A stretch of 59,761 bases of DNA from Bacteroidales bacterium (GTDB lineage: Bacteria; Bacteroidota; Bacteroidia; Bacteroidales; UBA12077): contig DAOWGM010000024.1 of the NCBI GenBank assembly GCA_030637515.1, forward strand, positions 1 to 59,761, read 5' to 3'. Of this stretch, positions 45,263 to 52,675 are shown piece after piece (position 1 is the first letter of the stretch; each line of letters opens with the position of its first letter). Below the pieces are notes generated by a model that did not search any database, was not told where the DNA came from, and saw only the letters and a list, made by a program, of their open reading frames with translations. The position numbers and the translations under genes were made by a program.

Positions 45263-46048
45263 ATGAAAGAAAAAACAAAGCACATTATTATATTAGCTCT
45301 TGCAACTTTTATGTTAGCTTCCTGTAATTCTTACGAAAAGTTAACCTATCTTCAGGATATTGAAGAAACAAAAGATGCCTCTATCTTTAAAAAAAACAAA
45401 CCGGGATATCATATACAAGCCGGTGATTTACTGTATATTCAGATCTTAACCGAAAATCAGGAAATAAATCAGTTGTTTAATCCAACCATGAGCCCAAGCA
45501 GCTCACAATATATTAGACCAGAAACTATGTTTTATACTGGATATCTTGTGAGTGATTCGGGATACATTGAAATGCCTTTACTTGAACGCATCTTTGTTTC
45601 CGGGCTTAACATTGATCAAGTACAAGATTCGGTAAAACAAAAAGCTTTCCGTTATTTGAAAAATCCGCAGGTAATAGCGCGCTTGGCAGGTTTTAAGTTT
45701 ACAGTTCTTGGTGAAGTAAAAGCTCCCGGAGTAAAACAGGTAACGGCCAATCAAGTAAATATTATGGAAGCATTGGCGTATGGCGGAGACATTTCATACA
45801 ACGGAAACCGCGAAAAAATTCTTTTACTACGACAAACAGACGAAGGAACCCAAACATACAGAATAAATCTTTCAAAAGGGGATATTGTAAATTCGGAGTT
45901 ATACTACATTATGCCCAATGATATTATTTATGTTGAACCTTTAAAATCGACTTTATTCAGAGAACAAGCTTCAGATTATGTGTTTGTGATAAGCGCCTTA
46001 TCATCTACTTTGACTGCTGTAGCATTAATTCTTACTTTGCTTAGATAA
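45263..46048 (+). CDS. Wza-like polysaccharide export lipoprotein
   Basis: Outer-membrane secretin-like component for capsule or exopolysaccharide export, 261 residues from the ATG at 45263. Lipobox MLASC near residue 19, then a polysaccharide-export domain (GYHIQAGDLLYIQIL) and an SLBB-type domain (FTVLGEVKAPGVKQVTANQV). It ends in a hydrophobic helix (FVISALSSTLTAVALILTLL), as in other Bacteroidota Wza proteins. Its kinase partner wzc lies 1.4 kb downstream, separated by the DUF559-HEPN-MNT block. The upstream in-frame start at 45242 lies in the heptad array. Confidence 0.9.
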   Translation: MKEKTKHIIILALATFMLASCNSYEKLTYLQDIEETKDASIFKKNKPGYHIQAGDLLYIQILTENQEINQLFNPTMSPSSSQYIRPETMFYTGYLVSDSGYIEMPLLERIFVSGLNIDQVQDSVKQKAFRYLKNPQVIARLAGFKFTVLGEVKAPGVKQVTANQVNIMEALAYGGDISYNGNREKILLLRQTDEGTQTYRINLSKGDIVNSELYYIMPNDIIYVEPLKSTLFREQASDYVFVISALSSTLTAVALILTLLR

Positions 46049-46051
46049 AAC

Positions 46052-46100
46052 AAGATAAAAGACAAAAGGAAAAAGTAAAAAGGAAAAAGATAAAAGGAAC
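46052..46100. repeat. AAGNNAA heptad array after wza
   Basis: Seven phased units: AAGATAA, AAGACAA, AAGGAAA, AAGTAAA, AAGGAAA, AAGATAA, AAGGAAC. Overlaps the left 44-bp direct repeat. Confidence 0.75.
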
Positions 46101-46127
46101 TTTGAACTCAGAATACAGAATAATTGA
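46084..46127 (+). repeat. Left 44-bp direct repeat bracketing the DUF559-HEPN-MNT block
   Basis: Begins AAAAAGATAAAAG, includes AACTTTGAACTCAG and ends ATACAGAATAATTGA. Matches 47409-47452 at 42 of 44 positions by my count (differences at repeat positions 14 and 29). Confidence 0.85.
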
Positions 46128-46189
46128 AACAAGAATAAAGATAAAAGGAATTCCTATACTCAAAAGAATGCTATTTTTTTAAAACTTTA

Positions 46190-46525
46190 ATGACTACAAC
46201 GCTTTATAATTTATCATATTTAAAAGAAACTCGAAAATACTTAAGAGAAAACATGACAGAGGCTGAGCTAGTGTTGTGGAGTGTTTTAAAGGGTAAGAAT
46301 CTTTGTGGTCGTAAATTCAGAAGGCAACATAGTATTGGTCATTACATAGCTGATTTTTATTGTACATCAGAAAAATTAATAATTGAATTGGATGGACAAC
46401 ATCATTTTACCAAAGAAGGATTAGAAAAAGATAAAGAAGTACTTAATAATTTAACAAATGTTTTAAATAGAATAAAAAAAGAATTTGACACAAAACAACC
46501 CCAAGCCCTTAAAAAGGGGCTATAA
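46190..46525 (+). CDS. DUF559 endonuclease-like protein with an internal deletion
   Basis: A 111-residue member of the DUF559 (Vsr/PD-(D/E)XK-like) family. The first half is canonical: ENMTEAELVLWSVLKGKNLCGRKFRRQHSI split by normal spacing, then GHYIADFYC and LIIELDGQHHF with the Asp and Glu of the nuclease core. After LEKDKE the sequence jumps directly to VLNNLTNVLNRI, so the usual segment of about 20 residues (ending with a V/L-R-F strand) is missing, in frame. It is therefore probably a degenerate or inactive nuclease. First gene of a three-gene block between wza and wzc bracketed by direct repeats. Confidence 0.75.
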   Translation: MTTTLYNLSYLKETRKYLRENMTEAELVLWSVLKGKNLCGRKFRRQHSIGHYIADFYCTSEKLIIELDGQHHFTKEGLEKDKEVLNNLTNVLNRIKKEFDTKQPQALKKGL

Positions 46526-46688
46526 CTTAGAAGTAAAAATATGCTCCAATTCAGTTATTCCCCCTTATTAAGGGTCCCGATAGCTATCGGGAAGGGGGTC
46601 AAAAAGAAACAAAGAACATTGGACATTGGGCTTTTAACCTTGAACCTGAAACTTCTTATCTCTACATATTGACCTAAACATAAAAAAT
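46526..46688. repeat. Spacer with palindrome and weak heptads
   Basis: Contains CCCGATAGCTATCGGG (46576-46591) inside a CCCCCTTATTAAGGG/AAGGGGG setting, followed by phased 7-mers ACATTGG, ACATTGG, GCTTTTA, ACCTTGA, ACCTGAA (46616-46650). No gene. Confidence 0.55.
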
Positions 46689-47093
46689 ATGAATAAATTT
46701 AATGATATAAGATGGATACAACGATTTTCAAATTATAAAAAAGCTCTCGATCAGTTAAGGGAGTTTGTTATGTTAAAAGAATTGTCGAAATTCGAGAAAC
46801 AAGGCCTGATAAAATCATTTGAATACACTTACGAGCTAGGATGGAATACAATCAAAGACTACCTTTATTATCAAGGAAACCCTGATGTTTCCGGATCCAG
46901 AGATACTATAAGAGAAGGCTTCAAACAAAATTTAATTTCTGATGGTGACGGATGGATGGAAATGTTACAAAGTCGGAACAGGACATCGCATACTTATGAT
47001 GAAGATACAGCTGAAGAAATAGTCTCTCAGATTTTAACTAAGTATTTTCACTTATTTGAAGAATTACTGGAAACATTCTCTAACAAAAAATAG
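46689..47093 (+). CDS. HEPN toxin of a HEPN/MNT toxin-antitoxin pair
   Basis: A 134-residue helical HEPN-domain protein of the HI0074 type. It carries the complete toxin motif R-x4-H-x-Y as RNRTSHTY (about residues 99-106); in characterised type VII systems the Arg/His form an RNase site and the Tyr is AMPylated by the partner nucleotidyltransferase. Upstream hallmarks LGWNTIKDYLYYQG and SRDTIREGF also fit. Its partner follows 5 bp downstream. Activity is inferred from motifs; the unusual point is its location inside a polysaccharide operon. Confidence 0.88.
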   Translation: MNKFNDIRWIQRFSNYKKALDQLREFVMLKELSKFEKQGLIKSFEYTYELGWNTIKDYLYYQGNPDVSGSRDTIREGFKQNLISDGDGWMEMLQSRNRTSHTYDEDTAEEIVSQILTKYFHLFEELLETFSNKK

Positions 47094-47098
47094 CAGAT

Positions 47099-47404
47099 AT
47101 GCTCAAAGGATTAAAACAAGATATATTAGATCGATTACATAGGATTTTTATTCAATTCAATGAGATCGACAAAGTTATTTTGTATGGCTCAAGAGCAAAA
47201 GGAAATAATAAATATTCATCAGATATAGATATTACCCTTAAAGGAGAAGGTTTATCCTTATCCATTTTAAATAAGGTTTGCACAAAAATTGATGACCTCC
47301 TTTTACCTTATACTTTTGATATTTCAATTTATAATCATCTAAAAAACATAGAATTAATTGATCATATTGATCGAATAGGAATAATTATTTACTGCAAAGA
47401 ATAA
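47099..47404 (+). CDS. MNT nucleotidyltransferase antitoxin
   Basis: A 101-residue minimal nucleotidyltransferase (HI0073/MntA type). The signature G-S-x10-D-x-D is exact: YGSRAKGNNKYSSDIDI (about residues 27-43), with the third catalytic acidic residue probably in YTFDISIYN. In type VII toxin-antitoxin systems it neutralises HEPN by adding nucleotides to the motif Tyr. Five bases separate it from the toxin stop, so the two are translationally linked. The gene order toxin then antitoxin is normal for this family. Confidence 0.9.
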   Translation: MLKGLKQDILDRLHRIFIQFNEIDKVILYGSRAKGNNKYSSDIDITLKGEGLSLSILNKVCTKIDDLLLPYTFDISIYNHLKNIELIDHIDRIGIIIYCKE

Positions 47405-47408
47405 TTTT

Positions 47409-47452
47409 AAAAAGATAAAAGAAACTTTGAACTCAGGATACAGAATAATTGA
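47409..47452 (+). repeat. Right 44-bp direct repeat bracketing the DUF559-HEPN-MNT block
   Basis: Near-copy of 46084-46127 (42/44 by my count), starting 5 bp after the MNT stop. It runs straight into an NNNATTG heptad array. Confidence 0.85.
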
Positions 47453-47486
47453 TTATTGGTCACTGATAATTGTTAATTGAAAATTG
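47445..47486. repeat. Six-unit NNNATTG heptad array before wzc
   Basis: ATAATTG, ATTATTG, GTCACTG, ATAATTG, TTAATTG, AAAATTG. A TTG of the last unit is in frame with wzc, but the ATG at 47493 is the better start. Confidence 0.75.
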
Positions 47487-47492
47487 AAAAGA

Positions 47493-49838
47493 ATGGAAAC
47501 AAACCCTCAAAATAACATATACCAAGAAGAAAGCATCGACATAAGAAAGTACCTTTTTAAGTTCCTTGCTAATTGGTACTTTTTTGCTCTTGCACTTGGA
47601 ATAGCACTTTCCATAGCCTATATGGTAAACCGTTATTCCGAACCAACTTACACCATTGGCTCTTCCATTATTATTGCCGACCAGCAAAACGATGCTTCAA
47701 GCATTGAATCTATTGTGCAAGAGTTAGGAAGATATAGGGGGCGAAAAAAGGCAGAAGTAGTAAATGAAATAGCTATTTTAAAATCGTATAAAATGGCTCG
47801 ATTGGCTTTGGAAGAACTGGATTTTGAAATTCTATATGTTGGAGTTGGACGCCGTGAAATTGCCGAAAGCAAAATGTACCATAACTGTCCTTTTGTTGTA
47901 ATTCCAGACACCTCTTTTTTACAGTTACATAATTATCCTGTACATATTAAAATTTTATCGGACAAAGAATATTTGCTTGAAATTAACGATCAATTTAACA
48001 TAAAACGCAAAATGCTGTTTGGAGAAATGTTTGAAGCTGAAACGTTTCGGTTCAAAATAGAGTTTCGCGATGAAGAAAACTTTGAATTTGATGAAAATGC
48101 CTCAAACAAATACTTTTTCAGATTTTCAGATATTAATGCTCTTTCAAAAGCTTACCGAGCTAAATTAAACATTGATGTTAACGACGAGAAAGGATCGATT
48201 CTAAATTTAAGTTTAAATGGTTTTGTCCCTGAAAAAATGGCGACTTATCTCAATAAATTATCCGAGGTATATATTCGTTCTGCGTTGATTGAAAAAAACG
48301 TGCAGGCAGAAAACACACTAAAATTTATTGATGAACAGCTTAATATTATCGTACAAGACCTAAATTCTGCTGAGGTTCGTTTACAAGATTTTCGAACAAA
48401 AAATAAAGTAATTAATTTAAGCCAAAAAGGGAGTTTACTTTTTAATGAACTAAGCAATATCCAAAATGAGCGTTTTACTTATGATGTAAAGAAACAGTAC
48501 CTTGAATATGTAGAAACTTGTTTACAAGAAAAGGAACAGGATGAAGCGGTTGTCGCTCCTTCTGTTTTAGGAATTACTGATCCTGCATTACAAAAACTAA
48601 TTGAAAACTATAATAATTACCTGTCTGAAAAAAACAAATTCAGCACTATCGCACAGGAAGATGCACCTAATATCATAATTATACAGAACGAAATAAATAA
48701 CTTGAAAAATACCTTAGCCGACTATTTGGTTTCAACACAAAAAACAAATCAGATTGCGCTTAGTGCTTTTGATCAAAAAGAAGTTCTGATAAACCAACAA
48801 ATATATCAATTACCATTGAACGAACGTCAGCAAATAAATATTGAACGGGAATACAAACTAAATAATGAACTATATACTTTCTTACTAGAAAAACGTGCCG
48901 AAGCAGGTATTACCAAAGCATCCAATGTGGCTGATAATAAAGTGCTGGATATTGCTCGACCTGAAAATACTAATCAGCTGACACCAAAGCGTTCACAGAA
49001 TTATTTAATCGCATTGATTTTGGGTTTAGGTATTCCGGGAGCCATAATTCTTTTGCTTGAATTCTTAAACACCAAAATTGAAGATAAAAAAGATATTGAA
49101 CGAAATACCAACATACCAATTATCGGAACCATCGGCCATAACGAAACACATAGCAACGTGCCTGTTTTCATGGACCCTAAATCGGGTTTAGCAGAATCTT
49201 TTCGTACCCTACGTACAAACCTACAATACATTTTACGAGAAGAAAATCAGAAAGTAGTAATGATTACTTCTACTATTAGTGGTGAAGGAAAAACTTTTGC
49301 TGCTGTAAATCTTGCAACCATCATGGCTATGTCAGAAAAGAAAGTTTTATTGATTGGTCTCGATTTACGAAAACCCAATATGCATAAAATATTTGAAATT
49401 CCCAATGAAATTGGAATAAGCACCTATTTAAGCAATCAAAACGAATACGATGAGGTAATTAAAGAAACACATATCAATCATTTATACATTGCACCTTCAG
49501 GACCCATACCTCCCAATCCTGCCGAATTGATTGAGACAAAGCGCATGAAAACCTTTTTTGAACAAGCAGTAAAAGATTTTGATTACATTGTTATTGATAC
49601 ACCGCCGATTGCCCTTGTAACTGATGCTTTACTGGTAAGCCAATATTCCAGTGCCAACCTATTTCTGATCCGACAACGATACAGCAATAAACATGTATTC
49701 GACTTGATTAACAAATTGCAGCAGGAGCAAAAAATTCCGCATATGAATATTTTAGTGAACGACCTTAAAATACCAAAATACTATGGCTACAATTATGGAT
49801 ATGCCTACGGTTATGGATATGGTTATGGGAAACAATAA
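47493..49838 (+). CDS. Wzc-like chain-length regulator and tyrosine kinase
   Basis: Inner-membrane co-polymerase/BY-kinase of 781 residues from the ATG at 47493. A Wzz domain opens the protein with a membrane helix (FLANWYFFALALGIALSIAY), a long coiled-coil periplasmic region follows (to about 490), then the second helix (YLIALILGLGIPGAIILLLE). The cytosolic kinase has Walker A STISGEGKTFAAVN, Walker A' LLIGLDLRKPN and Walker B DYIVIDTPPIAL. The C-terminus is a tyrosine cluster (YYGYNYGYAYGYGYGYG), the autophosphorylation tail. Works with Wza upstream. Confidence 0.94.
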   Translation: METNPQNNIYQEESIDIRKYLFKFLANWYFFALALGIALSIAYMVNRYSEPTYTIGSSIIIADQQNDASSIESIVQELGRYRGRKKAEVVNEIAILKSYKMARLALEELDFEILYVGVGRREIAESKMYHNCPFVVIPDTSFLQLHNYPVHIKILSDKEYLLEINDQFNIKRKMLFGEMFEAETFRFKIEFRDEENFEFDENASNKYFFRFSDINALSKAYRAKLNIDVNDEKGSILNLSLNGFVPEKMATYLNKLSEVYIRSALIEKNVQAENTLKFIDEQLNIIVQDLNSAEVRLQDFRTKNKVINLSQKGSLLFNELSNIQNERFTYDVKKQYLEYVETCLQEKEQDEAVVAPSVLGITDPALQKLIENYNNYLSEKNKFSTIAQEDAPNIIIIQNEINNLKNTLADYLVSTQKTNQIALSAFDQKEVLINQQIYQLPLNERQQINIEREYKLNNELYTFLLEKRAEAGITKASNVADNKVLDIARPENTNQLTPKRSQNYLIALILGLGIPGAIILLLEFLNTKIEDKKDIERNTNIPIIGTIGHNETHSNVPVFMDPKSGLAESFRTLRTNLQYILREENQKVVMITSTISGEGKTFAAVNLATIMAMSEKKVLLIGLDLRKPNMHKIFEIPNEIGISTYLSNQNEYDEVIKETHINHLYIAPSGPIPPNPAELIETKRMKTFFEQAVKDFDYIVIDTPPIALVTDALLVSQYSSANLFLIRQRYSNKHVFDLINKLQQEQKIPHMNILVNDLKIPKYYGYNYGYAYGYGYGYGKQ

Positions 49839-49872
49839 ATCAATGAACAAACTCCAATAAACAATAATTTTT

Positions 49873-50892
49873 ATGGATTTTAAAAATAAAACATTACTCA
49901 TAACAGGAGGAACAGGATCATTTGGGAAAGCCGTTTTAAAACGTTTCTTAGATTCTGAACTAAAGGAAATTCGCATATTTAGTCGTGATGAAAAAAAGCA
50001 GGACGATCTTCGCAAAAAGATAAACAACACTAAAGTAAAATTTTATATTGGCGATGTGCGTGATCCTATGAGCGTTTCAAATGTTATGGCCGGTGTTGAT
50101 TATATATTCCATGCCGCAGCATTAAAACAAGTACCATCTTGTGAGTTTTTTCCATTAGAAGCTGTTAAAACCAATGTATTAGGAACAGAAAATGTTTTAG
50201 AAGCGGCCATTCAGCATAAAGTGAAAAAAGTAATTTGTTTAAGTACTGACAAAGCTGTTTATCCAATTAATGCTATGGGAATGACCAAAGCCGTTATGGA
50301 AAAAGTAATGGTAGCACGCTCCCGAAATCTAACAGAAAATGATACTATACTTTGCGGAACACGTTACGGAAATGTAATGGCTTCGCGCGGTTCAGTTATT
50401 CCTTTGTTTGTTGAACAAATAAAAGCAGGAAATCCATTAACCATTACCAATCCCGACATGACACGTTTTATGATGACTTTGGATGATGCTGTTGATTTGG
50501 TTATGTATGCATTCCAAAATGGTAAACAAGGTGATATTTTTATACAAAAAGCTCCTGCAGCAACTATCGAAATTCTGGCAAAAGCATTACTGAAAATTTA
50601 TAAATCCGACAACAAAATACAAGTGATCGGAACCCGCCATGGCGAAAAATTGTATGAATCATTAGTAAGCACAGAAGAAATGGCTCATGCACAAGATTTA
50701 GGTGATTATTATTGCATCCCTGCTGATACACGAGATTTAAATTATGATCGTTATTTTACAGAAGGAGATGAAAACATAGATAAAATAGAAGAATATCATT
50801 CGCATAATACAAGAAGACTTAATATAGAAGGAACTGTTGAGCTATTGATGAAGTTGGAAGAAATCAGAGAAGAAGTAATTAGTAATCGGTAA
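49873..50892 (+). CDS. capE: UDP-GlcNAc 4,6-dehydratase/5-epimerase (CapE/FnlA-like)
   Basis: First step of UDP-L-FucNAc synthesis: inverting 4,6-dehydration of UDP-GlcNAc. Extended SDR protein of 339 residues with Rossmann motif LLITGGTGSFGKAVL, the substrate loop AALKQVPSCEFFP and the STDKAVYPINAMGMTK catalytic segment, in which the usual YxxxK reads MxxxK, as in some members of this dehydratase group. Followed by capF and capG, completing the pathway. The last codons (VISNR) are encoded by the first units of a heptad array, so the C-terminus may be recently altered. Confidence 0.9.
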   Translation: MDFKNKTLLITGGTGSFGKAVLKRFLDSELKEIRIFSRDEKKQDDLRKKINNTKVKFYIGDVRDPMSVSNVMAGVDYIFHAAALKQVPSCEFFPLEAVKTNVLGTENVLEAAIQHKVKKVICLSTDKAVYPINAMGMTKAVMEKVMVARSRNLTENDTILCGTRYGNVMASRGSVIPLFVEQIKAGNPLTITNPDMTRFMMTLDDAVDLVMYAFQNGKQGDIFIQKAPAATIEILAKALLKIYKSDNKIQVIGTRHGEKLYESLVSTEEMAHAQDLGDYYCIPADTRDLNYDRYFTEGDENIDKIEEYHSHNTRRLNIEGTVELLMKLEEIREEVISNR

Positions 50893-50960
50893 TGCGTGAT
50901 CAGTAATGAGAAATAAATTAAGAATTAACAGATCACTGATTACAGATCACAAATCACTAT
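50877..50960. repeat. Twelve-unit heptad array from the capE end to S23 copy 4
   Basis: Unbroken 7-bp phase: AATTAGT, AATCGGT, AATGCGT, GATCAGT, AATGAGA, AATAAAT, TAAGAAT, TAACAGA, TCACTGA, TTACAGA, TCACAAA, TCACTAT. The array changes type midway and its first units are coding. Confidence 0.85.
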
Positions 50961-50967
50961 ATGAAAT

Positions 50968-51321
50968 ATGAAGACACACCATGATTTAGATGTATGGAAA
51001 AAATCAATTGACTTAGTAACTAAAGTCTACTCCTTAACCAAAAGTTTTCCAAAAGAAGAATTATATGGCATAACAAATCAAATTAGACGAGCTATAGTAT
51101 CTGTTCCCTCAAACATTGCTGAAGGAGCGGCAAGAAATACTCCCAAAGAGTTTAATAATTTCTTATCTATTGCATTAGGATCTTTATCTGAAGTGGAAAC
51201 ACAACTAATAATATCAAAAAACCTAAAATATATTAATCAAGAAAATCTTGATTTGCATTTAAATGATCTAATAGTGATTCGAAAAATGATTATTGGACTC
51301 AAAAAATCTTTAAAACTTTAA
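50968..51321 (+). CDS. S23-type four-helix-bundle protein, copy 4 (divergent subfamily)
   Basis: A 117-residue protein of the same broad family but a different branch: HHDLDVWKKSIDLVTKVY at the start, FPKEELYGITNQIRRAIVSVP and SNIAEGAARNTPKEFNNFL, then a GSLSEVETQLI helix. These are the classical signature segments of the S23/IVP family. Located between capE and capF, unrelated by sequence to the sugar pathway. Upstream it touches a CAGATCA-type heptad array; downstream, such heptads begin inside capF. It is not flanked by inverted CAAT/ATTG arrays. Confidence 0.88.
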   Translation: MKTHHDLDVWKKSIDLVTKVYSLTKSFPKEELYGITNQIRRAIVSVPSNIAEGAARNTPKEFNNFLSIALGSLSEVETQLIISKNLKYINQENLDLHLNDLIVIRKMIIGLKKSLKL

Positions 51322-51356
51322 AATCCTTAAGTAATTAGTGAAATATTATTTACCTA

Positions 51357-52523
51357 ATGAACCATAAACAGATTACAGATCATGGATCACAGATTACCAT
51401 CGGAATAACAGGCCAAGCAGGATTTATGGGAACTCACTTGTTCAACTTTTTAGGTTTACAGGAAAATATTGAACGAATCCCTTTCGAAGATGAATATTTT
51501 AATCATCCTGAAAAATTGCAAAATTGGGTAAAACAATGCAATGTAATTGTTCATTTAGCTGCTATGAATCGACATGGCGATCCTCAGGTTATTTATGATA
51601 CTAATATTAATTTAGTAAAAAAACTAGTTGAAGCTCTTGAAACTACAAAATCCACGCCTCATGTGCTTTTTTCATCTTCAACACAAGAAGAAAAAGATAA
51701 CTTATATGGAAAATCTAAAAAAGAAGGTCGTGAATTATTCGAGCAATGGGCTGAAAAAAATAAGGCTTCTTTTACAGGAATGATTATACCCAATGTTTTT
51801 GGTCCATTTGGAGATCCATATTATAACTCTGTAGTTGCAACTTTTTGTCACCAACTAACTCATAATGAACAACCAGAGATTCAGGTAGATGGTGAATTAA
51901 AATTAATTTACATAGGTGAACTTATTGTTGAATTCTTCAACAAGTTCAAAGATAAAAGTTTAAAGATAAAAGATAAGCAAATTGAAACTTACGAGGTTCC
52001 ACATACTTCAACCAATAAAGTTTCTGAGATCTTAAGAATACTCGAATCATACAAAGAAAACTATTTTGAAAAAGGCATTTTTCCTGATTTAACCAATACT
52101 TTTGAGCGAAATCTTTTTAACACTTTTGTGTGTTATATGGATATCAAAAATTATTTCCCTGCTAAACTAACTTTGCACACTGACGATCGTGGTAGTTTTG
52201 TGGAAACTGTTAAGTTAGAGTCTGGCGGACAAGTTTCTTTTTCGACCACCAAGCCCGGAATTACACGTGGAAATCATTTTCATATCAGAAAAGCAGAACG
52301 ATTTGCTGTAATTAAAGGAAAAGCTCTTATACAATTGCGTAAAATTGGAACAAACGAAGTGCTCAATTTTGAACTGGACGGAAGCCAGCCAGCTTATGTA
52401 GATATGCCCGTTTGGTACACACATAATATTACAAACATCGGAGATGAAGATGTTTACACCATTTTTTGGATAAGTGAATTCTTTGACCAAGATGATCCGG
52501 ACACATATTTTGAAAAAGTCTAA
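51357..52523 (+). CDS. capF: CapF-like bifunctional epimerase/reductase with cupin domain
   Basis: Second step of UDP-L-FucNAc synthesis. The N-terminal SDR domain (ITIGITGQAGFMGTHLF, then VIVHLAAMNRHGD and NVFGPFGDPYYNS) performs NADPH reduction; the C-terminal cupin (GNHFHIRKAERFAVIKGKAL, about 300-388) performs C3 epimerisation. 388 residues, normal size. Odd points: the first 13 or so residues before the Rossmann strand (QITDHGSQI) are encoded by four CAGATTA-type heptads, and residues about 198-206 (KDKSLKIKD) by four AAAGATA-type heptads. No alternative start exists downstream before the Rossmann strand. Confidence 0.9.
   Translation: MNHKQITDHGSQITIGITGQAGFMGTHLFNFLGLQENIERIPFEDEYFNHPEKLQNWVKQCNVIVHLAAMNRHGDPQVIYDTNINLVKKLVEALETTKSTPHVLFSSSTQEEKDNLYGKSKKEGRELFEQWAEKNKASFTGMIIPNVFGPFGDPYYNSVVATFCHQLTHNEQPEIQVDGELKLIYIGELIVEFFNKFKDKSLKIKDKQIETYEVPHTSTNKVSEILRILESYKENYFEKGIFPDLTNTFERNLFNTFVCYMDIKNYFPAKLTLHTDDRGSFVETVKLESGGQVSFSTTKPGITRGNHFHIRKAERFAVIKGKALIQLRKIGTNEVLNFELDGSQPAYVDMPVWYTHNITNIGDEDVYTIFWISEFFDQDDPDTYFEKV
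51369..51396 (+). repeat. Heptads within the capF N-terminal codons
   Basis: CAGATTA, CAGATCA, TGGATCA, CAGATTA in phase, read as protein QITDHGSQIT. Confidence 0.8.
51948..51975 (+). repeat. AAAGATA heptads inside capF
   Basis: AAAGATA, AAAGTTT, AAAGATA, AAAGATA; the 28 bp encode the lysine-rich KDKSLKIKDK stretch. Confidence 0.7.
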
Positions 52524-52526
52524 CGA

Positions 52527-52673
52527 CAGTGAAGAGTAATCGGTGAACAGTAATCAGTTTACAGATCACACGTCACAAATTACTGTTTACAAATCACTGA
52601 TTACACATTACAGATCACAGTTTACAGATTACAGTTTACAGATTACAGTTTACAAATCACACATTACAGATTA
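52527..52673. repeat. Twenty-one-unit CAGATTA-type heptad array before capG
   Basis: A 147-bp array without any phase break, filling the capF-capG gap and ending 2 bp before the capG ATG. Most units are C-A/T-N-N-T-N-A (CAGATTA, CAGATCA, CAGTTTA, CAAATCA, CACATTA); the first four (CAGTGAA, GAGTAAT, CGGTGAA, CAGTAAT) are looser. It would also be the region carrying any capG ribosome-binding site, and no such site was recognised. Confidence 0.92.
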
Positions 52674-52675
52674 AA

